23,310 nt of DNA from a virus (IMGVR_UViG_3300014325_000044:1-23310), one strand, 5' to 3'. Positions 1 to 6,379 are shown, counted from the stretch's first letter. The notes: generated by a model not told the origin, from the letters alone. Numbers and translations: made by a program.

Positions 1-978
1 AAAGTCGCGAACCTTGATATCGTGGGGAGCAATGTGCTTGCCATAGGTGTAATCTTTGTTGAGAACCACATGAATATAATGCTCAAGGCCAACGTTTGCG
101 TTTGAATAGACTTCTATGATCTTGATAGCATTGCCAATCACCTGGAAGAAGATTATGACTGTCTCATCTCGCATACCAAGATCCCAGGCTGTGTGCACCT
201 TGAAGCTTGGCTCCCATGGCACTTCGCATATATGCCCTTCAAGCTCAAGCTTGTTGAGATATTTGGAATAGTAAGCACCAAGCGCGCCTGTAGAGAATGA
301 ACAGTAATATTCTTGCGCTACCATATCAGGGGACATGAGTCCTTCTTTGACCTCTTTATCTATCGCTTCAGATGAGATGACCTGCGTGTCTTCTACTGTG
401 CGTAGATCACAGAACCAGTCTGGTGACTGTTGGGCCACAAGATAGATCTGGTGGAAGAAGTTATCTCCAAATGGAGTGGAGATGAACACCGCCCATCCAT
501 CATTGGCCACAAGAACGGGGCGTATGGTCGCGTACACTGCTTCATGCTGGAAAGCATACTCAGAGAACACAACGCCCTTAGGATTTGATCCTCGTAACGA
601 ATCGTAGTTATCTGAGCCTAGGAAGTAGATACGTGAGCCGTTGGTGAACTCAATAGACATCTCTTGGATATTAATAGCCTTCACAAGTTCTGTCGGAAGA
701 TAATCGAGGAATCGTTTGCCTTCGGTAGTAATACCCTGAAAGAGGACTAAGCGAGCCTGCCGAAAAGTAGGGAGTATGTAGAAATAAGACCCTATGTTTC
801 TGATGGCCATCCGGATCATAAGATTGAAACAAGCGACATCTTTTCCTGCGCGTCTATGCCAGACAAGCACAGCTCTTTTGATGCCCTTCTTCTCAATAGC
901 TTCAAAAAGAGGACGCTGATAGTCACGAGCCTTAAACTGATCGAGTTTGATTCTAGTTTCGAATGATTGCTCAGACAT
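1..978 (-). CDS. terL: Terminase large subunit (partial, 3' end outside window)
   Basis: Motor of DNA packaging: the ATPase pumps DNA into the prohead and the nuclease cuts the concatemer. The first 326 residues are present, starting MSEQSFETRIKLDQF at 978. The Walker A-type motif WHRRAGKD is at residues 40-47 and the Walker B/catalytic Glu motif GVVFSEY is at 135-141. A nuclease-domain motif, AWDLGMRD, has Asp near 266, and APHDIKVRD at the cut edge matches the second conserved nuclease block. The start overlaps the end of the preceding small-terminase gene by 8 bases, so translation is probably coupled. The protein is truncated only by the window edge. Identification is confident from motifs. 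Confidence 0.95.
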   Translation of the reverse strand, partial: MSEQSFETRIKLDQFKARDYQRPLFEAIEKKGIKRAVLVWHRRAGKDVACFNLMIRMAIRNIGSYFYILPTFRQARLVLFQGITTEGKRFLDYLPTELVKAINIQEMSIEFTNGSRIYFLGSDNYDSLRGSNPKGVVFSEYAFQHEAVYATIRPVLVANDGWAVFISTPFGDNFFHQIYLVAQQSPDWFCDLRTVEDTQVISSEAIDKEVKEGLMSPDMVAQEYYCSFSTGALGAYYSKYLNKLELEGHICEVPWEPSFKVHTAWDLGMRDETVIIFFQVIGNAIKIIEVYSNANVGLEHYIHVVLNKDYTYGKHIAPHDIKVRDF

Positions 979-1483
979 CGGTCATTTCTATAAGCTGGTA
1001 AGTCTTGCCACCAGTAGATGTTTGTTTAGGATCTGTTCGTAGAGCGGCGTGATATTTGTTAGCATCATCCCAATATTTGAGATAAAGATGCATGGTATAC
1101 ATCGTAGACTTCTCTGAAAGCTCCCGCATCATCATCCCTTCTTCACGTTTAACTCCAATAAGCATCATAGCTATATCGTAGTCTTCTTTGAATTCAGGAT
1201 ACTTCAAGCACCAATTTTCAGGGGTTGTTGGATGAATATCATTTATGAGCCAGAACTTTGCCGATGTAAGTCTTCGTGAATAGGGATTCTCGAGTTCTTG
1301 CTGTGCGTAAAGTTTGAAAGCTTTTCCGAAGTTCAGAATTGCTTCTTTCGAATGGCCTTTTTGATTCGAATAGTCACCGCGAGCTTCTTTTTCTTCGCGC
1401 CACTTGGACCTATAGGATTTTCTTGCTGGCTGTTCGAGAGGCGTGGTAGGATTGGAATTTTTCGTATTTCTAGGGGGTTTCAT
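971..1483 (-). CDS. terS: Terminase small subunit candidate
   Basis: Probable DNA-recognition partner of the large terminase, 170 aa. Its position directly before terL is the main evidence. It shares an ATGA overlap with rusA upstream and overlaps terL downstream, so the three form one translational unit. The N-terminus (residues 1-45) is basic and low in order, rich in Lys, Arg and Ser. The rest is predicted helical with many charged residues, and the C-terminus contains KYWDDANKYHAAL, which would suit interaction with the large subunit. I see no unmistakable helix-turn-helix, so the role rests on context and size. Confidence 0.65.
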   Translation of the reverse strand: MKPPRNTKNSNPTTPLEQPARKSYRSKWREEKEARGDYSNQKGHSKEAILNFGKAFKLYAQQELENPYSRRLTSAKFWLINDIHPTTPENWCLKYPEFKEDYDIAMMLIGVKREEGMMMRELSEKSTMYTMHLYLKYWDDANKYHAALRTDPKQTSTGGKTYQLIEMTDV

Positions 1484-1863
1484 TCTGCCTCCCTGAAGAT
1501 AAATTCAGTTCGTGGACGTTGTCCGTAGACTCTCTGTGCAACTATTTTATATATAATCGCGTCGTCTTTGTAAAGTAATCCGATGCAAGTATCTTCAATA
1601 AGTTTGACGAGATTCGAGCAATCGGGCTTGGATTTGGTGGGCGTTCCCTCGAGAGATAAGCGGTTTTTGGCTCGCTTGGGTATTGGCATAAAGAAAGTTA
1701 CTTCTAAAATCAGGGGTCCCTCGAAGAATGGACGATCTCCATGCTGATTGCGAATATTGAGACCCATAATTAATTTCAAATGTTTCTGTGTGTCATAAAG
1801 CCTGCCACCATTAATGCCAGCTCTGGCCCATGCGACAGGAACACCATCGAGAATATATTTCAT
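1480..1863 (-). CDS. rusA: RusA-like Holliday junction resolvase
   Basis: Endonuclease that resolves branched DNA before packaging, 127 aa. The start MKYILDGVPVAWAR at 1863 is chosen because AAGGAG lies 6 bases upstream. A longer frame to 1917 has no ribosome site and would begin upstream of the promoter. The family core is present: the Pro-Asp motif PDCSNLVKLIED (residues 80-91) and YKDDAII (98-104). In E. coli RusA the equivalent block is Asp-Leu-Asp-Asn; here the second Asp is Ser (S83), while D81, D91 and D100/D101 remain. This is either a lineage variant or a change in metal binding. The gene precedes terS with a 4-base overlap. Confidence 0.88.
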   Translation of the reverse strand: MKYILDGVPVAWARAGINGGRLYDTQKHLKLIMGLNIRNQHGDRPFFEGPLILEVTFFMPIPKRAKNRLSLEGTPTKSKPDCSNLVKLIEDTCIGLLYKDDAIIYKIVAQRVYGQRPRTEFIFREAE

Positions 1864-1867
1864 GTTC

Positions 1868-1891
1868 TGCTCCTTGTGAGGGAGTATAACA
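1868..1891 (-). promoter_or_regulatory. Extended -10 promoter and ribosome site of the packaging operon
   Basis: Read on the minus strand, TGTTATACT (1891-1883) is an extended -10 element (TG, one base, TATACT). AAGGAG follows at about 1873-1868 and the rusA start at 1863. No good -35 is seen, as expected for an extended -10 promoter. The implied transcript start near 1876 gives a leader of only about 13 bases. Confidence 0.5.
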
Positions 1892-1948
1892 TAAATCCGC
1901 CCTGAGAAACCATGCACTGGAAATCAGAGCGGATACAATTAAACCCTA

Positions 1949-1971
1949 TTAGGACTCAACAGGAATCCTAA
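1949..1971. repeat. Inverted repeat TTAGGA / TCCTAA
   Basis: Perfect 6-bp arms with an 11-base spacer in the gap between the helicase terminator and the rusA promoter. It could be an operator for the packaging operon, but nothing else supports that. Confidence 0.3.
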
Positions 1972-1994
1972 CGAATCATAGTATAGCCTAGAAT

Positions 1995-2025
1995 AAAAAG
2001 ACCCCCAAGCAGCGATGAATGGGGG
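1995..2025 (-). terminator. Intrinsic terminator after the replication operon
   Basis: On the minus strand a CCCCC/GGGGG stem (2025-2021 with 2006-2002) is followed by TCTTTTTATTC. It lies about 75 bases past the helicase stop and separates the replication genes from the rusA-terS-terL unit. Confidence 0.7.
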
Positions 2026-2098
2026 CCACACATTTAAACATCGGGACTGGAGATAATCACTTAACCAGATCCGTTATGCTCGGAGATAGTGTATCAGA

Positions 2099-2941
2099 TT
2101 AAAATTCGTCCTCAAAGTCTTCAAACAACATAAGTTCTTTAACATAGTTAGAATAAATAAATCCTGTTGGGCCAAAGCGATTCTTAGCAATAATGATCTC
2201 GGCAAGAGCAGGATTGTCAGTGCCTGGATTCCACATTACGTCACGATAAAGCATAATAACTTTATCTGCATAGTTATCGAGAGATCCCCATCGATTTATC
2301 TCTTCAAGCCAAGGGCGCTTATCCATACGGGTTCTCATTTCAGCGTAGAGATGCGAGGCCACAACTATGGTAATCTGTGCTTCTTTTGCATAGATTTTAA
2401 GTTGCTGATTGATTTCTTCCATCTCCTGAAAGCGAAAATCATACTCTTTTTTAGTGCGCATCCACTGGATTGGATCAATGAAAACAAGTCGAGGCTGAAT
2501 TTCTTTTAATTGTACGATTATATCTTCGACAAACTGTGATGGCTGATCTTCCACAAACAGAGCATGCTCAGCGAGACTTGCGCCAACGTGGGTCATTTCT
2601 ACCCATTCTTTAGAACCGATGGTCGCATTGTCTATTTTAATGAAAGGGATACCTGATTGCTGTGATATCATGCGCCAAGTTATTTCATTTCCATTCTCAT
2701 CGAAAGAAATAAACACTGTTTTGATGTCGCGGGATGCCAGGGCAGCTGCTCTAAACATAAAGCTACTTTTCCCTACCTCAGAACTTCCAGCAATCACCCA
2801 CAGTTCTCCAGGGCGAAAGCCATTTGTCATTATATCTAATTTCTTCAATCCCAAACCAGGATACACAACACCTTTTGCAAAAGGTTTAACGTCAGCCAGA
2901 TGCTGAAATGCATCCTTCAAATTATTCTCGAGACTCTTCAT
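2099..2941 (-). CDS. DnaB-type replicative helicase (RecA-like core only)
   Basis: ATP-driven hexameric helicase for phage replication, 280 aa. Family signatures in order: Walker A GSSEVGKS (52-59), the catalytic-Glu strand VFISFDEN (76-83), Walker B RLVFIDPIQ (151-159), ASHL (195-198), the DnaB-like block RWGSLDNYADKVIMLYRD (217-234), and AKNRFGPTG (252-260). The protein begins about 30 residues before the core, so the usual DnaB N-terminal domain is absent. Single-domain helicases of this kind occur in phages, and loading may depend on the preceding protein. The start overlaps the upstream winged-helix gene by 20 bases. A KaiC/RadA-like ATPase is less likely given the RWGSLDNYAD block. Confidence 0.88.
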   Translation of the reverse strand: MKSLENNLKDAFQHLADVKPFAKGVVYPGLGLKKLDIMTNGFRPGELWVIAGSSEVGKSSFMFRAAALASRDIKTVFISFDENGNEITWRMISQQSGIPFIKIDNATIGSKEWVEMTHVGASLAEHALFVEDQPSQFVEDIIVQLKEIQPRLVFIDPIQWMRTKKEYDFRFQEMEEINQQLKIYAKEAQITIVVASHLYAEMRTRMDKRPWLEEINRWGSLDNYADKVIMLYRDVMWNPGTDNPALAEIIIAKNRFGPTGFIYSNYVKELMLFEDFEDEF

Positions 2942-4136
2942 GTTGTACCTTAGATGATGCTGTTAATATCTCTTGTTTTAACTCGTCTGAAAGCGGAAGG
3001 AATTTGAGGTAGTGCTGACTTGCTTCATGCAGCGGCTTTTTGCTGTAAACTGTTGGAGTTGCTTTGTCATTATCAACCCAAATAGCAGCTCTATTTACTG
3101 TAGAGCCTATTACTTTTTTATCAACGTTTTTCTGCTTAAATGCAGTCTTTTTAGGCGGAATAGCAGGATCTTCTCGAGAAGCCAGACGTTGCACATTCTC
3201 AAATCCAGATGGGATTGATATCTGATCTTCTCTTTCTTGTTCGTATGGCTCTTTATTCAAGGGCTTTATGACATGCTCATTGCTTCTATGCTCAGTCATT
3301 CCCCTTGTAGGTCCGGGATTTGCTGGAGAAACTCCTAATGCAAAAGCGAGATCGCCTGCTAATTTGGTGTTTGGAGTCAAATTTCTATCCAGATCGTATT
3401 CTAAAGCAACTTTGAGTATGTAAGCGAATGCGTTATCAATCGTTTCTTTACGTTGAGAATATTGCTTGTTGGCATGATCGATTGCTTGGTCAGTGCAGGC
3501 GCTGAGCTGGCACTGCTGAAATAGATTGAGAGGCGCATTGATCCTCTGCACCGCGAGAGGTATGCCCTTGTTCATAGATACTCCTCTTACAATCTGTAAG
3601 TTAGTATATTTATAAATATATCTTAATATCTCTAATCGTCCGGTGATGACGACTGAGAGGCTCTTTGCAGAGGATACCAAAGCTGCTCTTAAAATGAATC
3701 CCGATATAGATTTGAACATGTGGCGGAGCCTGAAAAGCATGTCCGGGTTGTTGGTGAAGAAAGAAGAGATCCTATACACACAAGATGCTCCAAGCCTAAA
3801 GCGCTTACTGATAATGCCAAGATTGGCCAGCTTCGTAGTAGACTTTTGGACTGTGTCCTCATGCATGCCATAGCGCTTAGCTATAGTTTCATGAGTAGGA
3901 TAAATAACATCGTACCTAAAATGATAATGAAAGAGCTCATCAAAGACCTTGCGGTCGGCAGGAGCGAGTGCTGCAAATGAACCTTCTGGATCGAGTCTGA
4001 ATTGCTCATCAAGAGGGTAAGAAGTTACATCTTGACAGAAATTATTTTCTGAACTAGATTGGATATCAGATGAAATATTTGAAATCTTTGCAGATTGTAA
4101 CAGTCTTTCAATGATTGAAATTGTCTCGTGATTCAT
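2922..4136 (-). CDS. Winged-helix replication protein (initiator or helicase loader candidate)
   Basis: 404 aa. A winged-helix DNA-binding region lies at about residues 57-123: ALAPADRKVFDEL, then PTHETIAKRYGMHEDTVQKS as helix-turn-helix, then LGIISKRFR as the wing. The middle (about 125-265) is helical with hydrophobic patches. The C-terminal third is charged, Pro/Lys-rich and probably flexible, as in phage replication organisers that recruit a helicase. The gene overlaps the DnaB-type helicase by 20 bases, which supports a replication role. The start at 4136 has a very strong GGAGGAGGAG site upstream and an ATGA overlap with a 17-codon leader ORF. The function is inferred from domain plus context. 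Confidence 0.65.
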   Translation of the reverse strand: MNHETISIIERLLQSAKISNISSDIQSSSENNFCQDVTSYPLDEQFRLDPEGSFAALAPADRKVFDELFHYHFRYDVIYPTHETIAKRYGMHEDTVQKSTTKLANLGIISKRFRLGASCVYRISSFFTNNPDMLFRLRHMFKSISGFILRAALVSSAKSLSVVITGRLEILRYIYKYTNLQIVRGVSMNKGIPLAVQRINAPLNLFQQCQLSACTDQAIDHANKQYSQRKETIDNAFAYILKVALEYDLDRNLTPNTKLAGDLAFALGVSPANPGPTRGMTEHRSNEHVIKPLNKEPYEQEREDQISIPSGFENVQRLASREDPAIPPKKTAFKQKNVDKKVIGSTVNRAAIWVDNDKATPTVYSKKPLHEASQHYLKFLPLSDELKQEILTASSKVQHEESRE

Positions 4137-4186
4137 ATGACTCCTCCTCCAGGTCGAATCATGTTTTCACTGCTTGTTAATTTCAT
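4133..4186 (-). CDS. 17-aa leader ORF coupled to the replication gene
   Basis: Short ORF MKLTSSENMIRPGGGVI with its own AGGAG site 8 bases before ATG. It ends in TGA inside the ATGA that starts the winged-helix gene. Its Gly-Gly-Gly codons (GGA GGA GGA) are also the ribosome site of the downstream gene, so ribosomes translating the leader would occupy and then release that site. This looks like a translational-coupling leader rather than a protein with a function of its own. Confidence 0.5.
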   Translation of the reverse strand: MKLTSSENMIRPGGGVI

Positions 4187-4251
4187 AGTTGTGACTCCTG
4201 TTGTTGTTTTGTGAAGGTGTCCTTACAGACAAGTAAATCATCCGGTAAAAA

Positions 4252-4284
4252 TTATCCTCAGACATAAAAAGCTGAGGATTTTTT
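4252..4284. terminator. Bidirectional intrinsic terminator
   Basis: ATCCTCA (4254-4260) pairs with TGAGGAT (4273-4279) around a 12-base loop. T6 follows on the plus strand, and the minus strand reads AATTTTTACC after the stem. It can stop minus-strand transcripts from the 4395-6131 genes before the replication operon. Confidence 0.7.
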
Positions 4285-4298
4285 ACTTTCCCCCAGAG

Positions 4299-4317
4299 AA
4301 CTCCTCCGGGGCAGCAT
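4299..4317. repeat. GC-rich hairpin without T-tract
   Basis: On the minus strand CCCC-G-GAG pairs with CTC-T-GGGG (one G-U pair) around a 5-base loop. No T-run follows on either side, so it is not a standard terminator. It may be a structured leader element of the replication operon. Confidence 0.35.
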
Positions 4318-4363
4318 ACATTTGAGTAGTCTTAATACTCGATGTAACAGTTTAAAGATATGA

Positions 4364-4390
4364 GGGTTGGTTTACCAGCCCTTTTTTCTT
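4364..4390 (+). terminator. Plus-oriented intrinsic terminator at the 3' end of a minus gene
   Basis: GGGTTGG (4364-4370), loop TTTA, CCAGCCC (4375-4381), then TTTTTTCTT. The T-tract is on the plus strand although the neighbouring gene (stop at 4395) runs the other way. On the minus strand the order is stop codon, A-rich tract, hairpin, with no strong T-tract. Confidence 0.6.
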
Positions 4391-4394
4391 TTTC

Positions 4395-4598
4395 TTAATC
4401 TTTTTTACTACAACACACATGCGGCAGATTCGGAATGGGTAACCAGTGAGTTGCATTCCTTGGGCTCAGTATCTCATCCTTCCCAAACTCTTCAGACAAG
4501 ATCATATCCTCATCCATAAGCATGATTCTCTTGCCATCAGTGTATAAGAATGGCTTGGGTGGAAATGGGTCTTCTGGCTTAAATTTGATCCATGTCAT
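4395..4598 (-). CDS. DUF551-like small phage protein, copy 1
   Basis: 67 aa, function unknown. The N-terminal MTWIKF, the middle PFLYTDGKR and the C-terminal ATHWLPIPNLP match the layout of small phage DUF551 proteins, which end in a Thr-His-Trp-x-Pro-hydrophobic-Pro motif. A paralogue with the same three blocks lies at 5117-5311. AAAGGA stands 6 bases before the ATG. The C-terminus adds two Cys (HVCCSKKD). It sits in a row of small minus genes between the regulator and the replication operon and is probably expressed early. Confidence 0.7.
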   Translation of the reverse strand: MTWIKFKPEDPFPPKPFLYTDGKRIMLMDEDMILSEEFGKDEILSPRNATHWLPIPNLPHVCCSKKD

Positions 4599-4698
4599 GA
4601 CTAGTCCTTTTATTTAAAGTGGTTACACTATTGCCGACAGTATTTTAATAACAGTACCACTAACATCCACTAACACATCTTTGGATTCGTTTTGGGAG

Positions 4699-4797
4699 TT
4701 ATTTTTCAATAATGTCTGAAATGTCGTTGATCGAATGATTAGATGATTCCGGTTTGTGTTTATTCTTGAGCCGTCTGTGATTTGATTTTTCCGACAT
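4699..4797 (-). CDS. 32-aa basic hypothetical protein
   Basis: Begins MSEKSNHRRLKNKHKPE and ends DISDIIEK. An excellent AGGAGG site lies 6 bases before the ATG, which is the main reason to call it. The N-terminal half is strongly basic (Arg, Lys, His) and the C-terminal half is acidic and helix-forming, a layout seen in small nucleic-acid-binding or regulatory peptides. It lies between groES and the first DUF551-like gene, on the same strand. No homologue is recognised. Confidence 0.55.
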   Translation of the reverse strand: MSEKSNHRRLKNKHKPESSNHSINDISDIIEK

Positions 4798-4817
4798 AGA
4801 TCCCCTCCTATACTATT

Positions 4818-4844
4818 AGACCCAGATTAATCTGGGTCTTTTTT
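4818..4844 (+). terminator. Perfect 22-base palindrome with plus-strand T-tract
   Basis: Arms AGACCCAGA and TCTGGGTCT around TTAA (4818-4839), then T6 on the plus strand reaching into the groES stop codon. On the minus strand it reads stop, A-tract, hairpin, with no T-tract after it. It works best as a plus-direction terminator. Confidence 0.65.
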
Positions 4845-5133
4845 ATTCTATAACACCCAATACTGCATTTTCAGCAATCACTGAATAAGTATCATCCAAC
4901 AATGTGTCAGCATGGCGCATGAAGTATATCTTGTCGCCTACTGCAACATCAACGGGGATCAGAGCACCATTTTGGTAACTTCCAGGACCCACTGCGATCA
5001 CTGTGCCAATAGGAGGCATCTCCCCAGCCACAGGATCCACATTCGTGATAAGACCCGACTCAGTCTTCAGCTCTGTTAAAACTTCTCTCTCAATCAAAAT
5101 TCTGTTGCCTAATGGCCTAAAATTCTTGAACAT
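4843..5133 (-). CDS. groES: GroES-type co-chaperonin (Cpn10)
   Basis: 96 aa, full length for the family. It would cap the host GroEL and adapt the folding chamber, probably for capsid protein, as T4 gp31 does. Core matches: FRPLGNRILIER (5-16), GTVIAVGPG (43-51), PVDVAVGDKIYF (60-71), and VIAENAVLGVIE at the end. The mobile loop spans about 23-41. Its GroEL-contact tripeptide is Leu-Ile-Thr (28-30) in place of the usual Ile-Val-Leu, and it is followed by a Pro/Glu-rich stretch. The start overlaps the preceding DUF551-like gene by 17 bases, and AAGGAAGAG precedes the ATG. Identification is firm; its partner is inferred. Confidence 0.92.
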   Translation of the reverse strand: MFKNFRPLGNRILIEREVLTELKTESGLITNVDPVAGEMPPIGTVIAVGPGSYQNGALIPVDVAVGDKIYFMRHADTLLDDTYSVIAENAVLGVIE

Positions 5134-5311
5134 TCTCTTCCTTTGGTAAAGTTATTGGCATCCAATGCGTAGCATCTTCAAGTGGAAGATATGCTTGTGC
5201 GGCAATGGCATCATTATCAGAATCGGCACATACCACTCTATTTCCGTCCGTATAAATAAAAGGGAAAGATGGTATTTTTTCTTTTCTGTTGAGTATTTTA
5301 ATCCATTCCAT
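5117..5311 (-). CDS. DUF551-like small phage protein, copy 2
   Basis: 64 aa, function unknown. It shares MxWIK, PFIYTDGNR and ATHWMPI with the copy at 4395-4598, so the two are paralogues that have diverged strongly in the middle. The ribosome site AAAGGAAAAGA lies directly before the ATG. Its 3' end overlaps the groES start by 17 bases, which couples the two genes. Confidence 0.7.
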   Translation of the reverse strand: MEWIKILNRKEKIPSFPFIYTDGNRVVCADSDNDAIAAQAYLPLEDATHWMPITLPKEENVQEF

Positions 5312-5424
5312 TCTTTTCCTTTCTCATAAATAAGTTAGACTTGCTTCGTATGTATCTTAATAACCACTTTGTGCTAGCGCATACTACTCATTTTGGTTTT
5401 CAGGTATATCCCCTAATGTGTTGT

Positions 5425-5456
5425 GGGTCGGTCTAGTACAACCGGCCCCTTTTTAT
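5425..5456 (+). terminator. Plus-oriented intrinsic terminator
   Basis: GGGTCGGT (5425-5432) pairs with ACCGGCCC (5441-5448, one G-U) around an 8-base loop, followed by CCTTTTTATTTT. It abuts the stop codon of the minus gene at 5458. No T-tract follows in the minus direction. Confidence 0.65.
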
Positions 5457-5457
5457 T

Positions 5458-5742
5458 TTATGCAGATGGCTTGCACTTGATCCATTGCTTATCGAATGTA
5501 GGATCCTTGTAGCAAATGTACACTTCCCCTATAGAATCATTCTTTTCAATAACCCAAATCTGAAGATGCTCAACATTATCTATATCGGCAATCTTCGGAG
5601 CTCGATTCGCTATGATAGGAGCATTACTATGATCAAATTTCTGAGCTCTAAGAACCCTCATCTTATAATCATTTATATTCCATCGATGAAATACATATCC
5701 AATGCCTGCTCCTACTATCACTCCTGCACCAAACCATTCCAT
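5458..5742 (-). CDS. Small N-terminally membrane-anchored protein
   Basis: 94 aa, not recognised. A Gly-rich hydrophobic segment FGAGVIVGAGIGYVF (residues 4-18) ends at a His-Arg pair and is the likely membrane anchor. The remaining 75 residues form a soluble domain with predicted strands (LQIWVIE, EVYICYK) and a basic end. AAGGATAAATT precedes the ATG. It follows a 55-aa membrane-protein gene by 9 bases, so the two probably share a transcript and perhaps a membrane location. Confidence 0.7.
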   Translation of the reverse strand: MEWFGAGVIVGAGIGYVFHRWNINDYKMRVLRAQKFDHSNAPIIANRAPKIADIDNVEHLQIWVIEKNDSIGEVYICYKDPTFDKQWIKCKPSA

Positions 5743-5751
5743 AATTTATCC

Positions 5752-5919
5752 TTATTTATCCCATCGCCAGTCTGCAAGCTCATGAAAGAATCCCTCTTCA
5801 ATCTCTCTCTCATCCTGCATGAATTGCTTTGTTCGAAGTGGCGCTTGCGCCTCCTGAACCTCAGTCCGTTGGTTGATGGTCACCAAGAGCACTGCAATGA
5901 TTATGACTTGTACTATCAT
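5752..5919 (-). CDS. 55-aa small membrane protein
   Basis: Starts MIVQVIIIAVLLVTINQR, giving one transmembrane helix at residues 2-15, then a charged tail (QDEREIEEGFFHELADWRWDK) rich in Glu and Trp. The start ATG overlaps the stop of the helix-turn-helix gene as ATGA, and AAGAAGGAAGCAGA lies just upstream. The topology would suit a small envelope or lysis-control protein, but no family is recognised. Confidence 0.7.
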   Translation of the reverse strand: MIVQVIIIAVLLVTINQRTEVQEAQAPLRTKQFMQDEREIEEGFFHELADWRWDK

Positions 5920-6131
5920 TCTGCTTCCTTCTTCTCTTGCTCATCAAGAAATTTAACTATTCTAGCCAATGTTACTGGGTGCGGCTTCTTCTTACCCTCT
6001 ATAAAGTCCTTGAATGTATCCTGGTGGATTTTTAGCGCTCTGCCATAGCATCTATAGCTTTGTGGGAAATAGAGAAAGTGCTTGAGCATTCGAGCGCGTA
6101 TTGCTTCCAAATCGTAGACTGATTTCAACAT
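5916..6131 (-). CDS. Helix-turn-helix regulator (Cro/repressor-like candidate)
   Basis: 71 aa when started at 6131 (MLKSVYDLEAIRARML), where AGGA lies 5 bases upstream. An upstream ATG at 6167 lacks a ribosome site and would precede the predicted transcript start. The core YGRALKIHQDTFKDFIEGKKKPHPVTLARIV... has the shape of an XRE-type domain: a helix, the IHQDTFKDFI recognition unit, the Gly-Lys-Lys-Lys-Pro turn and a further helix. The C-terminus is charged. Its promoter overlaps a palindrome, suggesting autoregulation, and it sits divergent to the plus-strand early genes like a lambda-type switch protein. Confidence 0.7.
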   Translation of the reverse strand: MLKSVYDLEAIRARMLKHFLYFPQSYRCYGRALKIHQDTFKDFIEGKKKPHPVTLARIVKFLDEQEKKEAE

Positions 6132-6138
6132 TATATTC

Positions 6139-6196
6139 CTAGAATTACTAGATTTTTTATGCAGCATAGTCTAGACTGTTGCACAGGTTTAGTCAA
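6139..6196 (-). promoter_or_regulatory. Regulator promoter with overlapping CTAG operators
   Basis: On the minus strand TTGACT (6196-6191), a 17-base spacer and TAGACT (6173-6168) make a good sigma70 promoter for the helix-turn-helix gene. The perfect palindrome AGTCTAGACT (6168-6177) covers the -10. A second site, CTAG-AATTA-CTAG (6139-6151), lies downstream. Since the first palindrome also provides TAGACT on the plus strand, one bound protein could affect both divergent units. Confidence 0.55.
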
Positions 6197-6205
6197 AGGA
6201 AAATC

Positions 6206-6379
6206 ATGAAACTATGTGCTCTATGTCATACAACAATGGAAGAAGGAATCTATGGGCCTTATTGCTCATGGAAGTGTGGCGATCTCTTTGATGCGACAGC
6301 ACCAGCAGAATTGATCTCTAAGGTGTATAAAGAAGCGAGAGAATATGATGAAATTCAATTTACCAATGAGGAGAAATAA
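6206..6379 (+). CDS. Small zinc-ribbon-like protein
   Basis: 57 aa, starting MKLCALCHTTMEEG at 6206, where AAAGGA lies 5 bases upstream; a longer frame from 6179 has no such site. Four Cys are arranged C4-x2-C7 and C20-x3-C24 (CSWKC), enough for one zinc site. The C-terminal half is acidic and helical. It is the first gene of the plus early operon and its stop overlaps the ERF start (TAATG). The role is unknown; a DNA-metabolism accessory is the natural guess from its neighbour. Confidence 0.7.
   Translation: MKLCALCHTTMEEGIYGPYCSWKCGDLFDATAPAELISKVYKEAREYDEIQFTNEEK

Noticed and set aside
1980-2008. Second minus promoter TTGGGG-17-TATACT
   Set aside because: The -35 lies within the terminator stem and matches poorly; the extended -10 nearer rusA explains expression better.
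4620-4700. Open minus frame reading NSQNESKDVLVDVSG then TVIKILSAIV
   Set aside because: Only weak GTG/TTG starts and no ribosome site; it lies just past the 32-aa ORF in another frame. A +1 frameshift product is conceivable but unsupported.
5485-6048. 187-codon plus-strand ORF
   Set aside because: Antisense to three minus genes with good ribosome sites; its composition is unlike a protein and it has no start signal.
6132-6167. Longer form of the helix-turn-helix protein from 6167
   Set aside because: No ribosome site, and the predicted transcript start near 6161 lies inside it.
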